Positions 11,280-24,624 are shown, counted from the stretch's first letter. The stretch: 64,000 nt of DNA from Pleurodeles waltl (GCF_031143425.1 NC_090446.1:660311717-660375716), one strand, 5' to 3'. The notes: generated from the letters alone by a model not told the origin. Program-made: numbers and translations.

Positions 11280-13472
11280 TTAATGTGGATCCACACTTGC
11301 TATATTTAGCTCACCTCTATTAAAAATAAGACTTTATTATTTTAAAATAAAGTCTCTCCATGTTAACCTATGGAGCCCATCGACTACAATGGGGAAAAAT
11401 GAATTTGACTGTTTTTCCCTCACCAGGTCTTATAAAACATCTTTTATAAAGTCATTGCTTATATTTACACTGCACCCAAACCTGGGGGCACTTAAGGAAG
11501 ACCTTAGGGGTGACTGATAAGGTAGTTTAGGACTTTGGAAGTACTTTTAATTCCAAAGTCAAATTTGGGGTTAACTTTAACTTAAAAGTATCCAGCAATG
11601 CAGGCCTGCCTTTAAAATGACACCAGGGACCACAGCGGTGCACCCCGGGGTGTTCTATTTACCCTGGGGTCCCTGAACCTACATGCCCTATCATGTACTA
11701 GGGACTTATAGGTAGGTTGTCAGAGACAATAATAATTATGCCTAATTTGCATATACCATTTTACACAGAGCACTGGCCCTGGGACTGGTCAGCAGTGTCC
11801 AGGGCACAGTCAGAATCAGTAACCACCAGTATTAGGTTGGGGGATGATCAGGCAAAGAAAAGAATGACTTTCCCACCTATTTGCAATAAAATTATTGATA
11901 AGAGAACTGGACATGGCAAGAGCGCGAGTTATAATTATAATCTGTGTACTGGCCTGCAGAGAGGCAGGTAGGCACACAGAGGAAATTTCTCTCAGAGAGG
12001 GAGCTGCTTTAGCTTTAGCAGCACCCTCTCTGTGACAGCAATGCTGGCTCCCACAGGAGGTGGGGAGCCAGCTGGGACTGTGGGGGCCCTCAGGCTCCCA
12101 TCCCGATCCCCAACATTGTGACAGGGTACCCTGAGGGGCACCCAAGCCACATGTGCAGACCCAAAGGTTTGAGGTCCCTGGGGCCAAGATTGGCCCTGGT
12201 GAGGGGGTCCACATGCCCCCCCAAAAAAATTAAATAATCAGGCCAGGTCTCCAGGGATGGGGTCACCAGGGGCCGAGATCAACCTTGGGAGTGGGGCCAT
12301 GTGACCAACCTCCCCTAAAAAAATATAGGCCAGACCCCGGGTGATGGGGTCCCTGGGACCGAGAGCAGCTTGGATGGGGGCACACAGCCCCCCGAATCCC
12401 AAAAAATAAATAATTAATCTTGGCCCCAGGGGATGGGGCACCCAGGGCCAAGATCGGCCTGGGGAGAGAGCCACACAGCTCCCCTCCCCCCCAAAAAAAT
12501 TAAATGTTTAAGCCAGGCCCCGGGGGTGGGATCCCGAAGGATTAGATCAGCCTGAGGGAGCCACGCACCCTCCCCCAAAGATTTTAAGATTTACAATCGG
12601 GATATGGGGGATTGGGACCCTGGGGTCAATAATGGCCTGAGAAGTGGGACCACACAGCCCCCCTCTGCAAATAAAAAATTAAACATTTATGCTGGGCCCC
12701 GGGGATGGAGTCCCGGGACCAATATCGGTTTGATGAGGAGGGACATGTAGGATTGGGTTGTTGTAGAGGTTGGCCAGTCCCTGTGGCTGGCCACAGTTCA
12801 GGCCCTGCAGCTAATGCCCGCTGCGCATGGCTGAAGGCTCTGCACAGCTAATGGTTAGGTGGTTATAAGGTTTGGCTGCAGGAACTGGCCACAGGCCTTG
12901 AGCAGCATGGAATTGGGTGGTAATAGGATAGGCCCTGAAGCCAACCTCAGCCATGCATGGTCAAAGGCTGTGCACCGCGGTGATTGTATTAATGTATAGT
13001 ATAAAGGTTACAGGGATGTTATAGCTAGGAAATAGAATTTGAAAAACATAGAAATTCTGTGAAAAAACAATGGTTATAAGGATATCATAGTTAGGAAATA
13101 GAATTTAAAGAAACATAGAATTTCTCTGAAAAAAAAACAAAGGTTACAGGGAGGTTATAGTTAGGCTCCTATTTTAAATGTTTCAAACCATAGAAATTCA
13201 AAGTATGAACACCTGTGGATCCTTTGTTTTTTTAAGTGAATACATATATATATATATATATACATATATATGCTGACTTAAAGTTCAAACGCATGGCCTG
13301 CTGATTATTAACTTTGTAGGAGTATTGTAGAACATTGTAAGAAGAACTGTATGTAACTTGGCACTTAGCAAAATGATAAAGTATAATTAAATGTACCTAT
13401 TGAATATTCATTGGTAAACTGGATAAGCAGGAGCTGCGCTGAATGCCATACATTCAATCAGTTAAGTTACAG

Positions 13473-13750
13473 TGTTAGAAGGACTCCCAGTTGGGCTACG
13501 TTCAAAATTATAATTCCCAGAATGCCTCTGCGTTCATAAAAGGCATGCTAACAGGAACAACTTGTGAATACAGACTGAAACAACTTGAGAAAGACCGAAA
13601 GTTGAAACTCGTTGCTGTGTCGGGTGTAATGCTGTCTGGCAAATAAATGGAATTCGCCAAGTGGAGTCTCTGAGAGTGCAGCAATTCTTGTTGGTATATA
13701 ATTCCTAGGGGTTGTGGTCCTAACCCCAACGCTGGCACCAGAAGTCAGAG
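13473..13750 (+). mobile_element. Retroelement LTR 3' end followed by a primer-binding-site-like sequence
   Basis: It begins TGTTAGAAGG, has TTCATAAAAGG as a possible TATA region (about 13534), a polyadenylation signal AATAAA (about 13642), and ends near TAACCCCA. A few bases later comes TGGCACCAGAAGTCAGAG. TGG plus CAGAAGT resembles the site complementary to a leucine tRNA 3' end, with mismatches. No gag or pol follows; the sequence runs into the composite repeat at about 13860. It is therefore an LTR relic, gypsy- or retrovirus-like; the class is not resolved. Confidence 0.45.
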
Positions 13751-14559
13751 CGCTCCACTATTTTGACCACTTTTTTTGTGTGATTGTGATATATATCACA
13801 ATATATATATATATATATATTACCTAAAGGTGGTCCCCAGTGGGTAGTTTTAGTTAGGACCATGTTTTCATAGAAAATGTATTTTTGACTTGCTTATATC
13901 TTTGGTGTCATTTGATTTTTTACAACATTTTCTAAAAAAAAAAAGTGTGTCAGTGATTCCTGTTGCGCGTGGGAAGTTTCAGCGTGATCCGTCAAGCGGG
14001 GGCTGAGGAAAAGGGGGAAGGTCAAAAAACAAAATTTTCCCACGTTAATTCCCATAGAAGTTTTGAACACGACTACAGCATGAACAGCTTGACGGTAATT
14101 TGGCAGAAAGGTAGGTTTTGGTACGCAGATTACACTTTGGGATATTTGGTGTAAATCCATTTAGTGTTTTTTGAGAAAATAAAGGGGAAATATATTTGTA
14201 TACCTGAGGTTGCAAATTAATCGCAATGTTTTCATGGTGATCGTGGCGTATTTGTGAATGTGAACACCAACAAGAATGATGTGATTGGCTGACCACAACC
14301 TGACTAGAAAGTTGCAGCTGCCATTTTAGGTAACGGGACACAGTCCCCGGGGCTGAAAAGGTATAGCAAAAGAAGTATAAGGGGTCAGGATGGACATACC
14401 CTGACCCCAGGGCTTTCATATAGGGTCTTTGAACGGGAAATTATGAGTTTTACATTTATTTTAACAATGTTCTAATTTGCAAATACCTTGTGGGGCTCAG
14501 CACGGCCCCCATGTAACTTCACAATGAATTCATGTATATCAGAGACAACAACAAAAATT

Positions 14560-15285
14560 CACAGAACCTTCATACACTAATTCATAGAAACGTATGCACC
14601 TACTCACAGATCCACTCAGACCCTCACCACACACACACACACACACACAGACCCACTCAGACACCCATGCACCCAGTCACAGACCTACTCATACATTCAT
14701 ACACCCACTCACAGACCCACTCAGATGCTCATGCACCCAGACACACCCACTCAGACACTGATGCATCCACTCACAGACCCACCCAGTCACTCATGCATAA
14801 ACTCACAGACCCACTCAGACCCTCACACACCTATTCTCAGGCCCACTCAGACACTCATGCACCCAGTCACAGGCCTACTCATAAATTCATGCACCCACTC
14901 ATAGACCCACTCAGACCCTCTCAGATACACCGAGTCACAGACCCACTCAGATACTGACACACCCACTCACAGGCCCACTCAGGCCCTTACGCACCCAGTC
15001 ACTGACCCACTCAGACACTGACACATCTACTCACAAACCCACTCGGACCCTAATACAGCCACTCACAGACACACTCACAAACCCACTCACACACTCAAGG
15101 ACTCACTCACAGACCACTCAGACACTCACCCATCCACTCAAAGACCCACTCAGAAACACATGCATGCACTCACAGACCCATTAAACGATTCACACATCCA
15201 CTCATAAACCCACTTAGACCCTAACCCACCCACATAGACCCACTCAGACATCAACAAACCCACTCACAGACCATCTCAGATTTTA
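14560..15285. repeat. CACTCACAGACCCACTCAG minisatellite
   Basis: Units of about 24-30 bp built from CACTCACAGACC and CACTCAGAC with variable inserts (CTCATGCACC). A (CA)n run lies at about 14629-14650. The 141-codon frame at 14532-14957 is only this repeat read in frame. Confidence 0.85.
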
Positions 15286-15289
15286 AAAA

Positions 15290-16360
15290 ACAAACAATGT
15301 TTTAGTTAGGAAATAGAAGTTAAAAAACTGTAGAAATTCACTAAAAAACAATGGTTACATGGATGTTATAGTTAGGAAATAAAAAATGTTTTTAACTTTA
15401 AAATTCACTGGAAAAACAAAGGTTAGAGGGACATTATAGTTAGGCTCACATTTCATTTGTACAAAACCACAGAAATTCAGCAAGTATAGTTACCAGAGCT
15501 AAATATATCTTGCACCTCCTCAATGCACTGCTTATGACCCCACATATTATATCACTCATGACGTGGTCAGTGACATCACTGATGACATCTCAAATGACAT
15601 AACTGATGACATCATCCAGTAAGTGTGAGTGTTTTCCAAAGGTTTGTGAGTGTTAAGCATATATATCAAGGTAGTACAAAAGTTAACATAATATATTTTC
15701 TATACTACTGAGTGATTCTATTTCTAACATATATTATGTGAGTCATTGTGTAACTGTGTAATTCTGTGTGAGTTAGTACCTGAGTGTCTTCATTGGTGTG
15801 TGAATGAGTGTGATCATGCATGTATGGTTGTATTAATAGGTGTGTAAGTAGTTTTGTGGGTGACTGAGTGGATGTGTGAGTGACTATATTGGTGAGTGAG
15901 TGTGTGTATCAGTGGTTTTATAGGATATTGAATAGCTGTGTGAGTGAGTGTATAGGTGGAAGAGTGGGTATGTAAGTGGCTGTGTGAATACTTGTATAAA
16001 TGAGTGGGTGGATGTGTGAATGGTTCTATGGTCAGTGAGTGGTTGTATCACCAGTTGTAGGGGTTTGTAAATTAATGTATCAGTTGTGTGAGTCTATGAT
16101 TGGGTGTATGAGTATAGGTGTGTGAGTGGGTTGTGGGTGCTTCTGTAGATGATGTCATCAGTGATGTCATTTGAGATGTTATCAGTGATGTTATCAGTGA
16201 TGTCTCTGACCTTGTCATGAGTGATGTAATATGTGAGGTCATAAGTAGTACATTGCGGGGTGCAAGTTATAGTTAGCGCTGGCTGAGGTTTAGTATTTTT
16301 AAAATGTGAGCCTAACTATAATGTCCCTGTAACCTTGGTTTTTCAGTGAATATATATACA
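15290..16360. repeat. Large imperfect inverted repeat
   Basis: The left arm (15300-15490) carries CAATGGTTACATGG and TTATAGTTAGG; the right arm (16260-16350) carries CCTAACTATAATGTCCCTG. Between them TGATGACAT motifs (15540-15610) face GATGTCATC motifs (16140-16240). A TGTGAGTGAGTG-type stretch (15640-16140) is complementary in style to the CACTCACAG minisatellite just to the left. Confidence 0.6.
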
Positions 16361-17699
16361 TCTATCGCCTGACGAATCTTCAAGAAATTTTCAAAATGTA
16401 TACTTTGCTTAGTTCAGCTTCTGTCTTGAAAGTTTTGGTGTGATCCGTCAAGTGGATGCTGAGAAAAAGGGGGGAGGGGGAATGCATTTTCCCCATTCAT
16501 TGGTCCATAGGACCTTTAGACACGACTACAGCCCGAACCACTGAACGCTATTACAACAAATCTGGTGTGAAGCTAGACTCTGTTCCACAGATTACACTTT
16601 TGTGGTTTGGTGCGAATCAGTTCAGTAGTTTTGGAGTAATTTAAGGACAAAAAATATAGATATATAGGGACGTTGATCGCCTGCGGATTCAACTGTCCCA
16701 ATGCTGATATCTGATTGGCTGCCAACACTTCAATAAGAAAAAAAAAATGAAAAATCTGAGGATGGATCTGCTGATTTTTTCTTGATTTGAAACAAAAAGT
16801 AGTCTCCCGTCCTTTTTTGTGCCTACTGCCTCCCCCACTGCCCCAGGAACCACCACAAATATGAGCGGGGGCAGCGGGGCCCTCCAGTGGCCCAGGGATC
16901 AACACCCCTGGGGCAAAAATATTTTAAATAAGTAGGGGAGGCCCCAATGGCCTCCCCACAGAGCTTGGGCCCCCACCTCCACAGGGCCTACACTGATTTA
17001 TGAGCAAGGGTCCATGTGGCTGGGACCACCACCCAGGGCTGGCTCCTGATATGTCCCAGGGTGCCCACCCCCAGGACATAGCTTTTTGATGTGCCTTGGC
17101 TGCAGCTCTGCTAAGCCACAGCAAACACACCGCTGTTTGACAGCGGGACCTCTAAAGCAGATCCCACTGTCAATCAGAGTAGCTTTCATATCTGTCCCCT
17201 GCACGCATGCAGGGGATACAGATGAAATGCTTCAGCAGGCTCAGAGCTTCTTTCAAAGCAGCTCCATGATTGTTGAAGTAAAGGCATCGCGAGGGAAGCC
17301 TTAGGGCTTCTCCTGCAGTGCCAGAAAGGCCATAAAGGGCTTTTTCTTGGAAAAAATAAATATAAAATAATAATTTTAAAAAAAATCAATAGGGACTGTG
17401 GGGGAGTCCTTGAAGGCTCCAGTGCAGTCCTAGTTAGCCCATAAAGGGCTGAAAGAAATTAATAAAAAACCCATAACTTAGCGTGAAGGTCTCAGACCTT
17501 CACAATAAGCATTGGGGGTTCAAGTCCAAATAGAATCATTTCCCTTTTCTTTTTTATAAAAATACATTATTATATCTTTTCGAAATAATAAATACATTTT
17601 TATTTTAAATTGTATACATATATCTCATCCTAAGTATATCAGACATCAAAGCCTAAAAAAATCTATCCCTCCCCCTCTCACATTCTTTTTGTCTTTCTA

Positions 17700-17960
17700 T
17701 CAATTTCTCCCACTCACACACCCACTCAGACACTCACGCACCCACTCACAGACCTGCTCAGACTGTCGTGCACCCACTGACAGACCCAATCAGACCCTCA
17801 TGCACTCACTCACAGCCTCAGTCAGACCCTGACGCACCCACTCACAGACACACTTAGACAGTTACACACCCACTCATACATCCACTCAGACTGTCACACA
17901 CCCACTCACAGACCCACATGCATGCACCCACTCACAGACCAGCGCACACACTGACGCACC
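17700..17960. repeat. CACTCACAGACC minisatellite, second block
   Basis: Same unit type as 14560-15285, about ten diverged units. Confidence 0.8.
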
Positions 17961-18299
17961 CACTTAACACTGCTGTAGGCACTCTCACACCCAGACCATC
18001 TGACAGCCACTGCCACCCCCAGATACACTCTCTCAGACCTATTCTCACACCCAGAGTGGCCGCAGGCAACTCCCGCCATGCCAAAGGGCAATGCACAACA
18101 TGGAGTTGGGTGGTTAGGGAGACTGGCCGCAGGGTCTAGCTGAAAGCCAGGTCTTGCAGGCAAACTTCAGTGCACATGGGTGAAGGCAATGCATGGTGTA
18201 AGGTTGGATGTTTATAGGGGGTTGCCTTGTGGCAAACCGACACATCGCATGGCCAAAGGATGTGTGCAGCGGTAGTTGGATTAACATATAGTAATGAAA

Positions 18300-18805
18300 A
18301 TTACTGTACGTTAAAAAAAGATAGAAATTCAATTAAAAAAACAAAGGTTACAGGGACGCTATGGTAGGCTCACATTTTGAACGTAAAAACCTTAGAAATT
18401 CACCAGTTAGAGTCATCTCAACTAACTATAACTTACGCCCTCGCCATGCACTGCTAATTATCCACAAATTATGGCCCTATTGACATTTTGATAACATCAT
18501 TGATAATATCAATGTGATATATGCAGTAAAAATTTTGAGGATAAAACTGTGCATGGTGGGTCAAGAGTTATATTTACCTTAGGGCACAAGTTATAGTTAG
18601 TTGAGATAACTCTACCTATAACTGACGAATTTCTAAGGTTTTGTATGTTTAAAATGTGAGCCTAAGTATAATGTCCCTGTAACCTTTGTTTTTTTAAGTG
18701 AAATTCTATGTGTTTTTTCAATACTATTTCCTAACTATAACGTCCCTGTAACTTTTGTTTTTTTTCCAGTGAATTTCTATGTTTTTTTTATCATAAAGTA
18801 ATTTT
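18300..18805. repeat. Long imperfect palindrome, copy 2
   Basis: The left arm 18310-18440 (AAACAAAGGTTACAGGGACG, then CAACTAACTATAACT) is mirrored by the right arm 18585-18800 (GTTATAGTTAGTTGAG, then CCCTGTAACCTTTG). The spacer is about 130 bp. Same family as 4690-5135. Confidence 0.7.
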
Positions 18806-19380
18806 TAATTACCATCCATTAATCCAAACCCTGCCATGCATGGTCTTTGGCCCTATGGCAAACCCCCCAAAGGCGGTCAAAAAAGGTGGGGGGCATGCAG
18901 CCTCCCCTCTGAGCTTAATTTGTCCCTCAGGGACCCCATTCCTGTGGCCTCCCACCGTTTTATAGGGGTGGGGGGTACATGGAACCTCTCCCTGTGCCGT
19001 ATTTGCCCCGGGGATCCCATCTCCTGAGGCTTGCCCTTATTATTATATGGGTGGCAAACAGCCACCCTCCCTGGGCCAGCCCAGTAAATGGTGGGTGCCC
19101 TGGGGCCCATTCAGGCCACCCACTTCATATTTTAAAGGGGGAGGGGCATGGTGCCCCCCTCCCCAGGCAGATTTTGGCCCCATGGACCCCATCTCCTGGG
19201 GCCTAGCCTTATTCTTAAGGGGTAGGGGGCATACAGCCCCCTTTTCGGACCAATATCGGCCCTGGGGACCCCATCTCCAAGGCCTGGCCAGTATCAAAAT
19301 GTGGGGGTTCATGCAAAACCCTTCTCTGGGCCAATATTGGCCCTAGCAACCCCACCCCCTTGGGCCTTTCAACAAAGGTC

Positions 19381-20298
19381 GTCAGATGTATCGCTCTATA
19401 TAATAAATTATGCTAATGATCACTTATAGTGTACTTAACTAATTTAATTTTCCCTATTTAATGTACTTTTATATCTCTACTCATTACAATGTAGGACAGC
19501 AGAGCCCTTTATTTCACACAGATATTTTACCTAGGAAACGACACATACAAATGTATAAGTCAACATATTGAAAATGTTACATAAAGACATGAGGATTACA
19601 AGGTCTAGGAGTTATATATCATTTATAATGGTTGGCATAATATATTGAGTGCTTTGTCTGTACAAACAAAAAGTCAAGGTTTAGGAAGTATTTGGGGTAT
19701 GCAGAATGCAATGGTTTGGGTTGTCTGTACTAATGAGTCTTTACTACTGCTCAAAGGGACCCTTTTTAGTTCCTTTGGATGGTGCAATAATGTAAGACAA
19801 TATTGGAAGCTTTAAAGGTCTCCGCTACAAAAGCAGTACCCACCTGAGTTATTTAGAAATCAATGATCCCCTCACTACCAAGTCCTGAAAATCAATGAAG
19901 ACCTGGCTCTTTGACTGAACAACTGGACATCACCAGTGCCAGGGTACCCTCACGGTGACAAGCAGCACTCTAGAAATCGACTAGTTAGTTGAGTGGATGA
20001 ATGACTTGCATGCTGTGCTTTGCAGCAGTCACATTACCCTATATGCTATTTTATGATGAGGCAAACCCATGACTAGACTGCACTGAGATGTCTCCCAAAG
20101 GATCATTAATTAACAGAGTTATCTTCCTGTTATTAGACTCTGGGAATTGAGATATAAACAAACATCTAAGCATTAGCCGTCTTGTCCACATAAGTTATTT
20201 TAATCAGCAGCCTCTTTGTGGGGAAATGAAGGTAACCTGAGCAGATTTGCTGTCTTGTTTGTCTTTCTGGACAATTTTTTTCTGGGCAGAGTTTTTAA
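19381..20298. other. No recognisable feature
   Basis: Moderately AT-rich sequence with no terminus, repeat or coding signal that I recognise. Confidence 0.5.
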
Positions 20299-21372
20299 AA
20301 AGTAATGGGCATATTTAAGAGCCCCTATCGCCACCTTAGCACTGCCACAGCTTCATTTGTTTACGCTAGTTAGCGCTAAAGTGGCAATTTCCCTGCGCCT
20401 TATTTACAAACTGGCGCAATGAAACCCTGTGACAGGCATAATCTATGCAAGGGGGGGTGTTCCCCATTAGTGGGGGCCGTAGAAATGGTGCAAGGAAATC
20501 TAAGAGATGTTGGGGCATTATTTAGGAGCCCCTAGCACCACCAGAGCATCACTTTTCATGATGCTCCGGTGGCGCAATGCTTTGCACCATATTTACAAGG
20601 TGGCGTTAAGCCACTTTTTGTGGCTTAACGCCACCTTGTAAATACGGCCCCTTCACACGCAGTCCTTTGCGTGGAAATGGCGTGCAATGGGTGTAGCTGT
20701 GGGCATGCCACAACAGTGGCCATTGTATTTTGATGCTGCATCAGATTTATGGGTTTTAGTAAACCTGAGGCAGCGCCAAAATCTAACGCCACCCCAGGGT
20801 TGAAGTTAGCAAGGCGCAACAAGAATAAATACTTTTATTCCTCCTCATTTCTTGTTTTTTCTATGTGTGTTGCATTCTGCAGCACGCATAGTAAAAGCAA
20901 AATGCCAGAAATGATTGTTCATGTGTGGGAAGGTGTCTCTTTTTGCACATAAACAATCATTTCAAAATGACGCTTTGACACTTCTGTGTGTGGTGCATTC
21001 TGCAGCGCACACAGAAGTGCCAAATCGCCATTACTGATTGTTTATGTGCAGGAAGGGAAACCTTATTATTTATAATGGGCCCCTATGTACTCTACAGGAG
21101 TAGCGCCAGAATTTTGGAGCTACTCCTGCAGAGTATATCAATAGTCTAAAAGGAAATGACGCTACTGCCCCTTACCCATGGATTTTAAACACTGCCCACA
21201 CATGGTGGCGGTAGGGGTCACTAAGGAGCTCAAGGAAAGTGGCACTGCACTAGGTGGAGCGCCACTTTTTGTTAAATCTGCCACTAAGTGTAAACAATTT
21301 GACTGTCAGACTCTGTGGCTCCACCTCTTGTAAATCCAACCTCTTTCCGTTGCCGTAATATGGCCCCCAATT
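20299..21372. mobile_element. Hairpin-rich MITE(s), same family as 40373-41229
   Basis: The left end GGGCATATTTAAGA and right end TAATATGGCCC are roughly inverted. A shorter unit is visible inside at about 20514-20655 (GGGGCATTATTTAGGAG facing CTTGTAAATACGGCCCC), with a strong hairpin at 20600-20640 (GGCGTTAAGCCAC facing GTGGCTTAACGCC). Blocks around 20850-21050 (CTATGTGTG, GCAGCACGCATAG, TTGTTTATGTGCAG) recur at 40690-40900. No TSD could be fixed, possibly because two copies are nested. Confidence 0.6.
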
Positions 21373-24300
21373 GGGACATTACGGAGCAATCGCTTTCTAT
21401 TTACAATTCCAGTACTGAAGTTAAAAGTAACGTTCGAGGCAAAAAGTCAAAAGGATCCAGGTATACTGGGCAGCCTGTGAAGAGAACTTAGCATGGGTAA
21501 AGAGGCTCATCTGAAGTCGCTCCCAACTTCAGATGTGTTGAGCAGTTAAAGGTGACGAGACTTTTTTAGGGTAGGTGTGTTGTTAGCGTAGTTCGCACTG
21601 TACTGAATTAAAGAGTTTACAACTGGGAGATGGAAGCTGGCGCCCCTCATCCTGGTAGACTGGAGAATTCTACATGACGGCACTTTCAGCTGGTACCCGG
21701 GCACCCTTTGCTTTACAGACCCACGGCAACAAGCAAGGGGACTTTCATGAAGAAACGACATTACAGAGCGAAACAGCAGCAAACATCTCCAGACGATCCT
21801 CCTCGCGGCTTCATACAATGTAAAGATACTTTGAGAAGGAAACGTGACCTAATACGCAATCTCTGGACTGTGGCTCTTACTTGCTGTTGTCGTGAAAATA
21901 TTTCTCTGAGCCTCGGGTCGCTAACTTGCTCGAACTTTGGTCGTCAAATGTCAAATGTCGATATTATATACAGAGAGCCAGTGATCTATGTAGATTCCAA
22001 CCGCCCTGCTTAGATTATCACGTGACACTGGGATCAGAAGGCTGGCTTACATTAAAGTAATGCTAATGGGAGCCTGCAGCCAATAGGAAAACGATATAAG
22101 AAAACAGTGCAGCAGTTTTTTCCACTAAAATTTGCAAGACCTGCGACGAGAGTTTTAATACGAATGGGTGATTTCTGCCACAAGCAACCAATCATGCTTT
22201 GTGTCTTGCTCGTTGCTGAGTGGACAATGAGTAAAACTTTAGTCAAACGTGAAAAATGTGCGCTTGGATCAAAAAATTCAAAATGAGAAACAGGTGATCT
22301 TCCATTATAAACAGGGCAAAACATGCGTGTGATTATTGATCATCTTGTTCATGTCCTGGAACATGCATGATGAAAAAGGTTTGTGAACATTCATAATCTT
22401 CCAGGCATTTCTGTCTGTTTACTGTAGGACCTTTTGCTAAAACAATTAACCCATTGTTTTTTCGGAGACTCACCTTAATAAAGCGTTTCTCCTTAATAAA
22501 GCGCTGGTCTTCGCAGTCGGGGTAGTCAGGGAGAACGCCCACCTTAATTTGTGAAAAACAGCGGATGTTTCGCCCAGTTGCTGTATTCGCCGTATCAATA
22601 AAACTGCCCGCTCTTAGCCAGAGCTAATTACCCTCTAAGAAGTCACTTCCGTCACGACTCCCGGCGCAAGTTATAGCTATGCCGGTGATGGCTGAACATC
22701 TTTGGGGGGCTGCCGCCTTCAGCTGACACATCCAAGCCCGGAGTGGCAGTGCCTTTTGATTATGGCGGGTTTCCCTCTTTTACTCTGAGTTCTTGAAAAT
22801 GGGACCCCCCTTAAAATATGCATCCTGGTAGGTTCCTCATTGTCTGCATTCCGAGGTGACCCCCTATCCCCCCCAACCACACACACCTGGACAAGGACTG
22901 CTGGAGGAAAGTGCGTGGTCTGGTGTTATCATTTCATGGTCACATAAAAAAGGAAGGACCCTTTTCTATGCTCATCACTCAGGCTTAGCTTTGCCTTTCT
23001 TCTGTTTTTTGTTTTTTTTTAATAGACATTACGTTGAAAATGATTTGCAGTAAACCCGGCACAATATCTAAACAACTGCTTCTGTCCGCTGCTCGTCCCT
23101 TATCAGGCATCTTAATGTGCGCAGTCCGGCGGCACTGAGGGGCTCTCTCCTCGGGTCTGACAGCTCCAGCCAAGAACGCCCCAGCCCTGTCACAGAGGAG
23201 ACTGCGGTCCAAGAATGATTATAGGCAGAGCGGAAAGGGGTATTTTAGGCGGAAGCAACAGGGTGGGATACGGAACCAACGTCAGCCCATTCGGCCCCAA
23301 TTCAAGCTGTTATTTAGTGGCCCCGTTTTTTTTCTAACCATCTTTTGAAAAACAAACACAACCTCCGGATGCAGTGTTTTTGCTCAAAAGGTATACTTTT
23401 CCGAAGGTGGTGGGTCGGAAGAAATAGCTCATGTAGTGTTTGCCACGCCCAATAAAATGAAATAGAGTGACCTGGCCGCGCCCGGTTTTAATGTAACGTC
23501 CGAGGAGTGGGACAGGTCATTTACCTGGACAGAGAAAGGATACCGAGCGCAATGAATGAAATTTAATTTCTGATTGTTCGGGCAGAATTTGAGTTTGATG
23601 TTTTCAGCAGGAAAAATCTTCCGTGAAATTGGCGCACCGGTTTCTATTGTTCAGCACATATCGGAGACATCGTAAGACCAAATACTGTGAGCTCCGTACT
23701 ACCAGAATGGATTTCAAATTGGATGGATGGATATGTAGGTTTTTTGGTGAGCGACATCCCCGTATTGAATCAGTTTTAAAACTGCCTGCCGTTATCACTT
23801 TGACCTGCAATCTAGTCAGCGCTTCAAAGAACTCTATAATCTACCTCTCAGCAATTTTAGATACATCTTGGTTTTTAACTCGAGTTGAAATGTTTCGAAA
23901 GCAAAACACGTCGTCATTTTATGCTAAAGAATAATTCGTTCAACAGTTAACCGCAACGACAAATTAGATCGTTTTAGCTGCACTTACCTTTTTAGTTTTT
24001 TTCTTCTTTTTTTAGAAACAGTGCGGTGTAAATCTTCCTAACAGGGACCGAGACAGTAATCCTCTGTAAAAAAAAATGAAAGGCGAGATTGTTATGGACT
24101 CATTTCCACTAGTAACAGTCATTGGAAAGGGTAAAATGTTGATTGTGATTGCATGAGAGTGCACGTGTTTCACACACACTGTCGGCGCATGCATACACGT
24201 ACAAAATATACACTAGTAATACAATAATGGTATACATAGAGTTTTATACCCACATACACATTTTCAGCTTAAATAAATGTAACAATGGATTTAAACGCAG

Positions 24301-24559
24301 GAGTAGCACAAAGCAGTGTGTCAAGCCATTACACATGGTAAACCTTACCCTCTGCATTACACATTGAGGGTGTTGTCATTTTCAAGCCAGCTGTGTTTTT
24401 TCTCGGTACATATGCGTAACATGTCACATAAACACAGACACGCGCGTGTACATCCACATACATGGATTATAAATATAATCTACATATTACACTTATGATA
24501 ATGTATATACCTATTGACATTTCTGTACATAGTTGTCACATTTAGATTTGTTTATGATT

Positions 24560-24560
<1 letters not shown>

Positions 24561-24624
<64 letters not shown>
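24561..24624. repeat. (GATA)n microsatellite
   Basis: About sixteen perfect AGAT units. Confidence 0.97.

Larger units (their letters stand above)
8988..11883 (-). mobile_element. LTR-like element (solo LTR?) with 5-bp duplication
   Basis: The body is 8993-11878 (2886 bp), flanked by ATTTG at 8988-8992 and 11879-11883. The ends form an imperfect inverted repeat, TGTTGGAAA against AGGTGGGAAA. Removing it rejoins the interrupted composite repeat, whose AGTTATA-type arm resumes after 11900. Internal phrases (AGCAGTTAGGCTTA, GTGTAAAGCATT) resemble the LTR at 44990-47086. The two ends differ from the usual TG..CA at the right end, so the boundary is good to a few bases. No protein genes are inside. 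It was later hit by a hAT MITE and holds a Harbinger fragment. Confidence 0.6.
4290..19380. repeat. Imperfect array of a composite interspersed repeat, about three to four rounds
   Basis: The same modules recur in roughly the same order. Module 1 is GC-rich GGTGGTGGTCCC or CCCCGGGGATGGGGTCCC blocks (6610-7220, 12100-12740, 16830-17050, 18830-19380). Module 2 contains GTGATCCGTCAAG and CCCATAGGACCTTTAGACA-type sequence (7560-8040, 13860-14190, 16370-16660). Module 3 is a CACTCACAGACCCACTCAG minisatellite (8400-8560, 14560-15285, 17700-17960). Module 4 is an inverted repeat with AAAGGTTACAGGGA and CTAACTATAACT (4690-5135, 8740-8960, 12990-13200, 15290-16350, 18300-18800). TGATGTCAT-rich spacers separate the arms. 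Other elements have inserted between and into the modules. No coding capacity is visible, and I do not know the class. Confidence 0.6.

Noticed and set aside
14532..14957. 141-codon Thr/His/Ser-rich ORF
   Set aside because: It is the CACTCACAGACC minisatellite translated; no codon bias or unique sequence.
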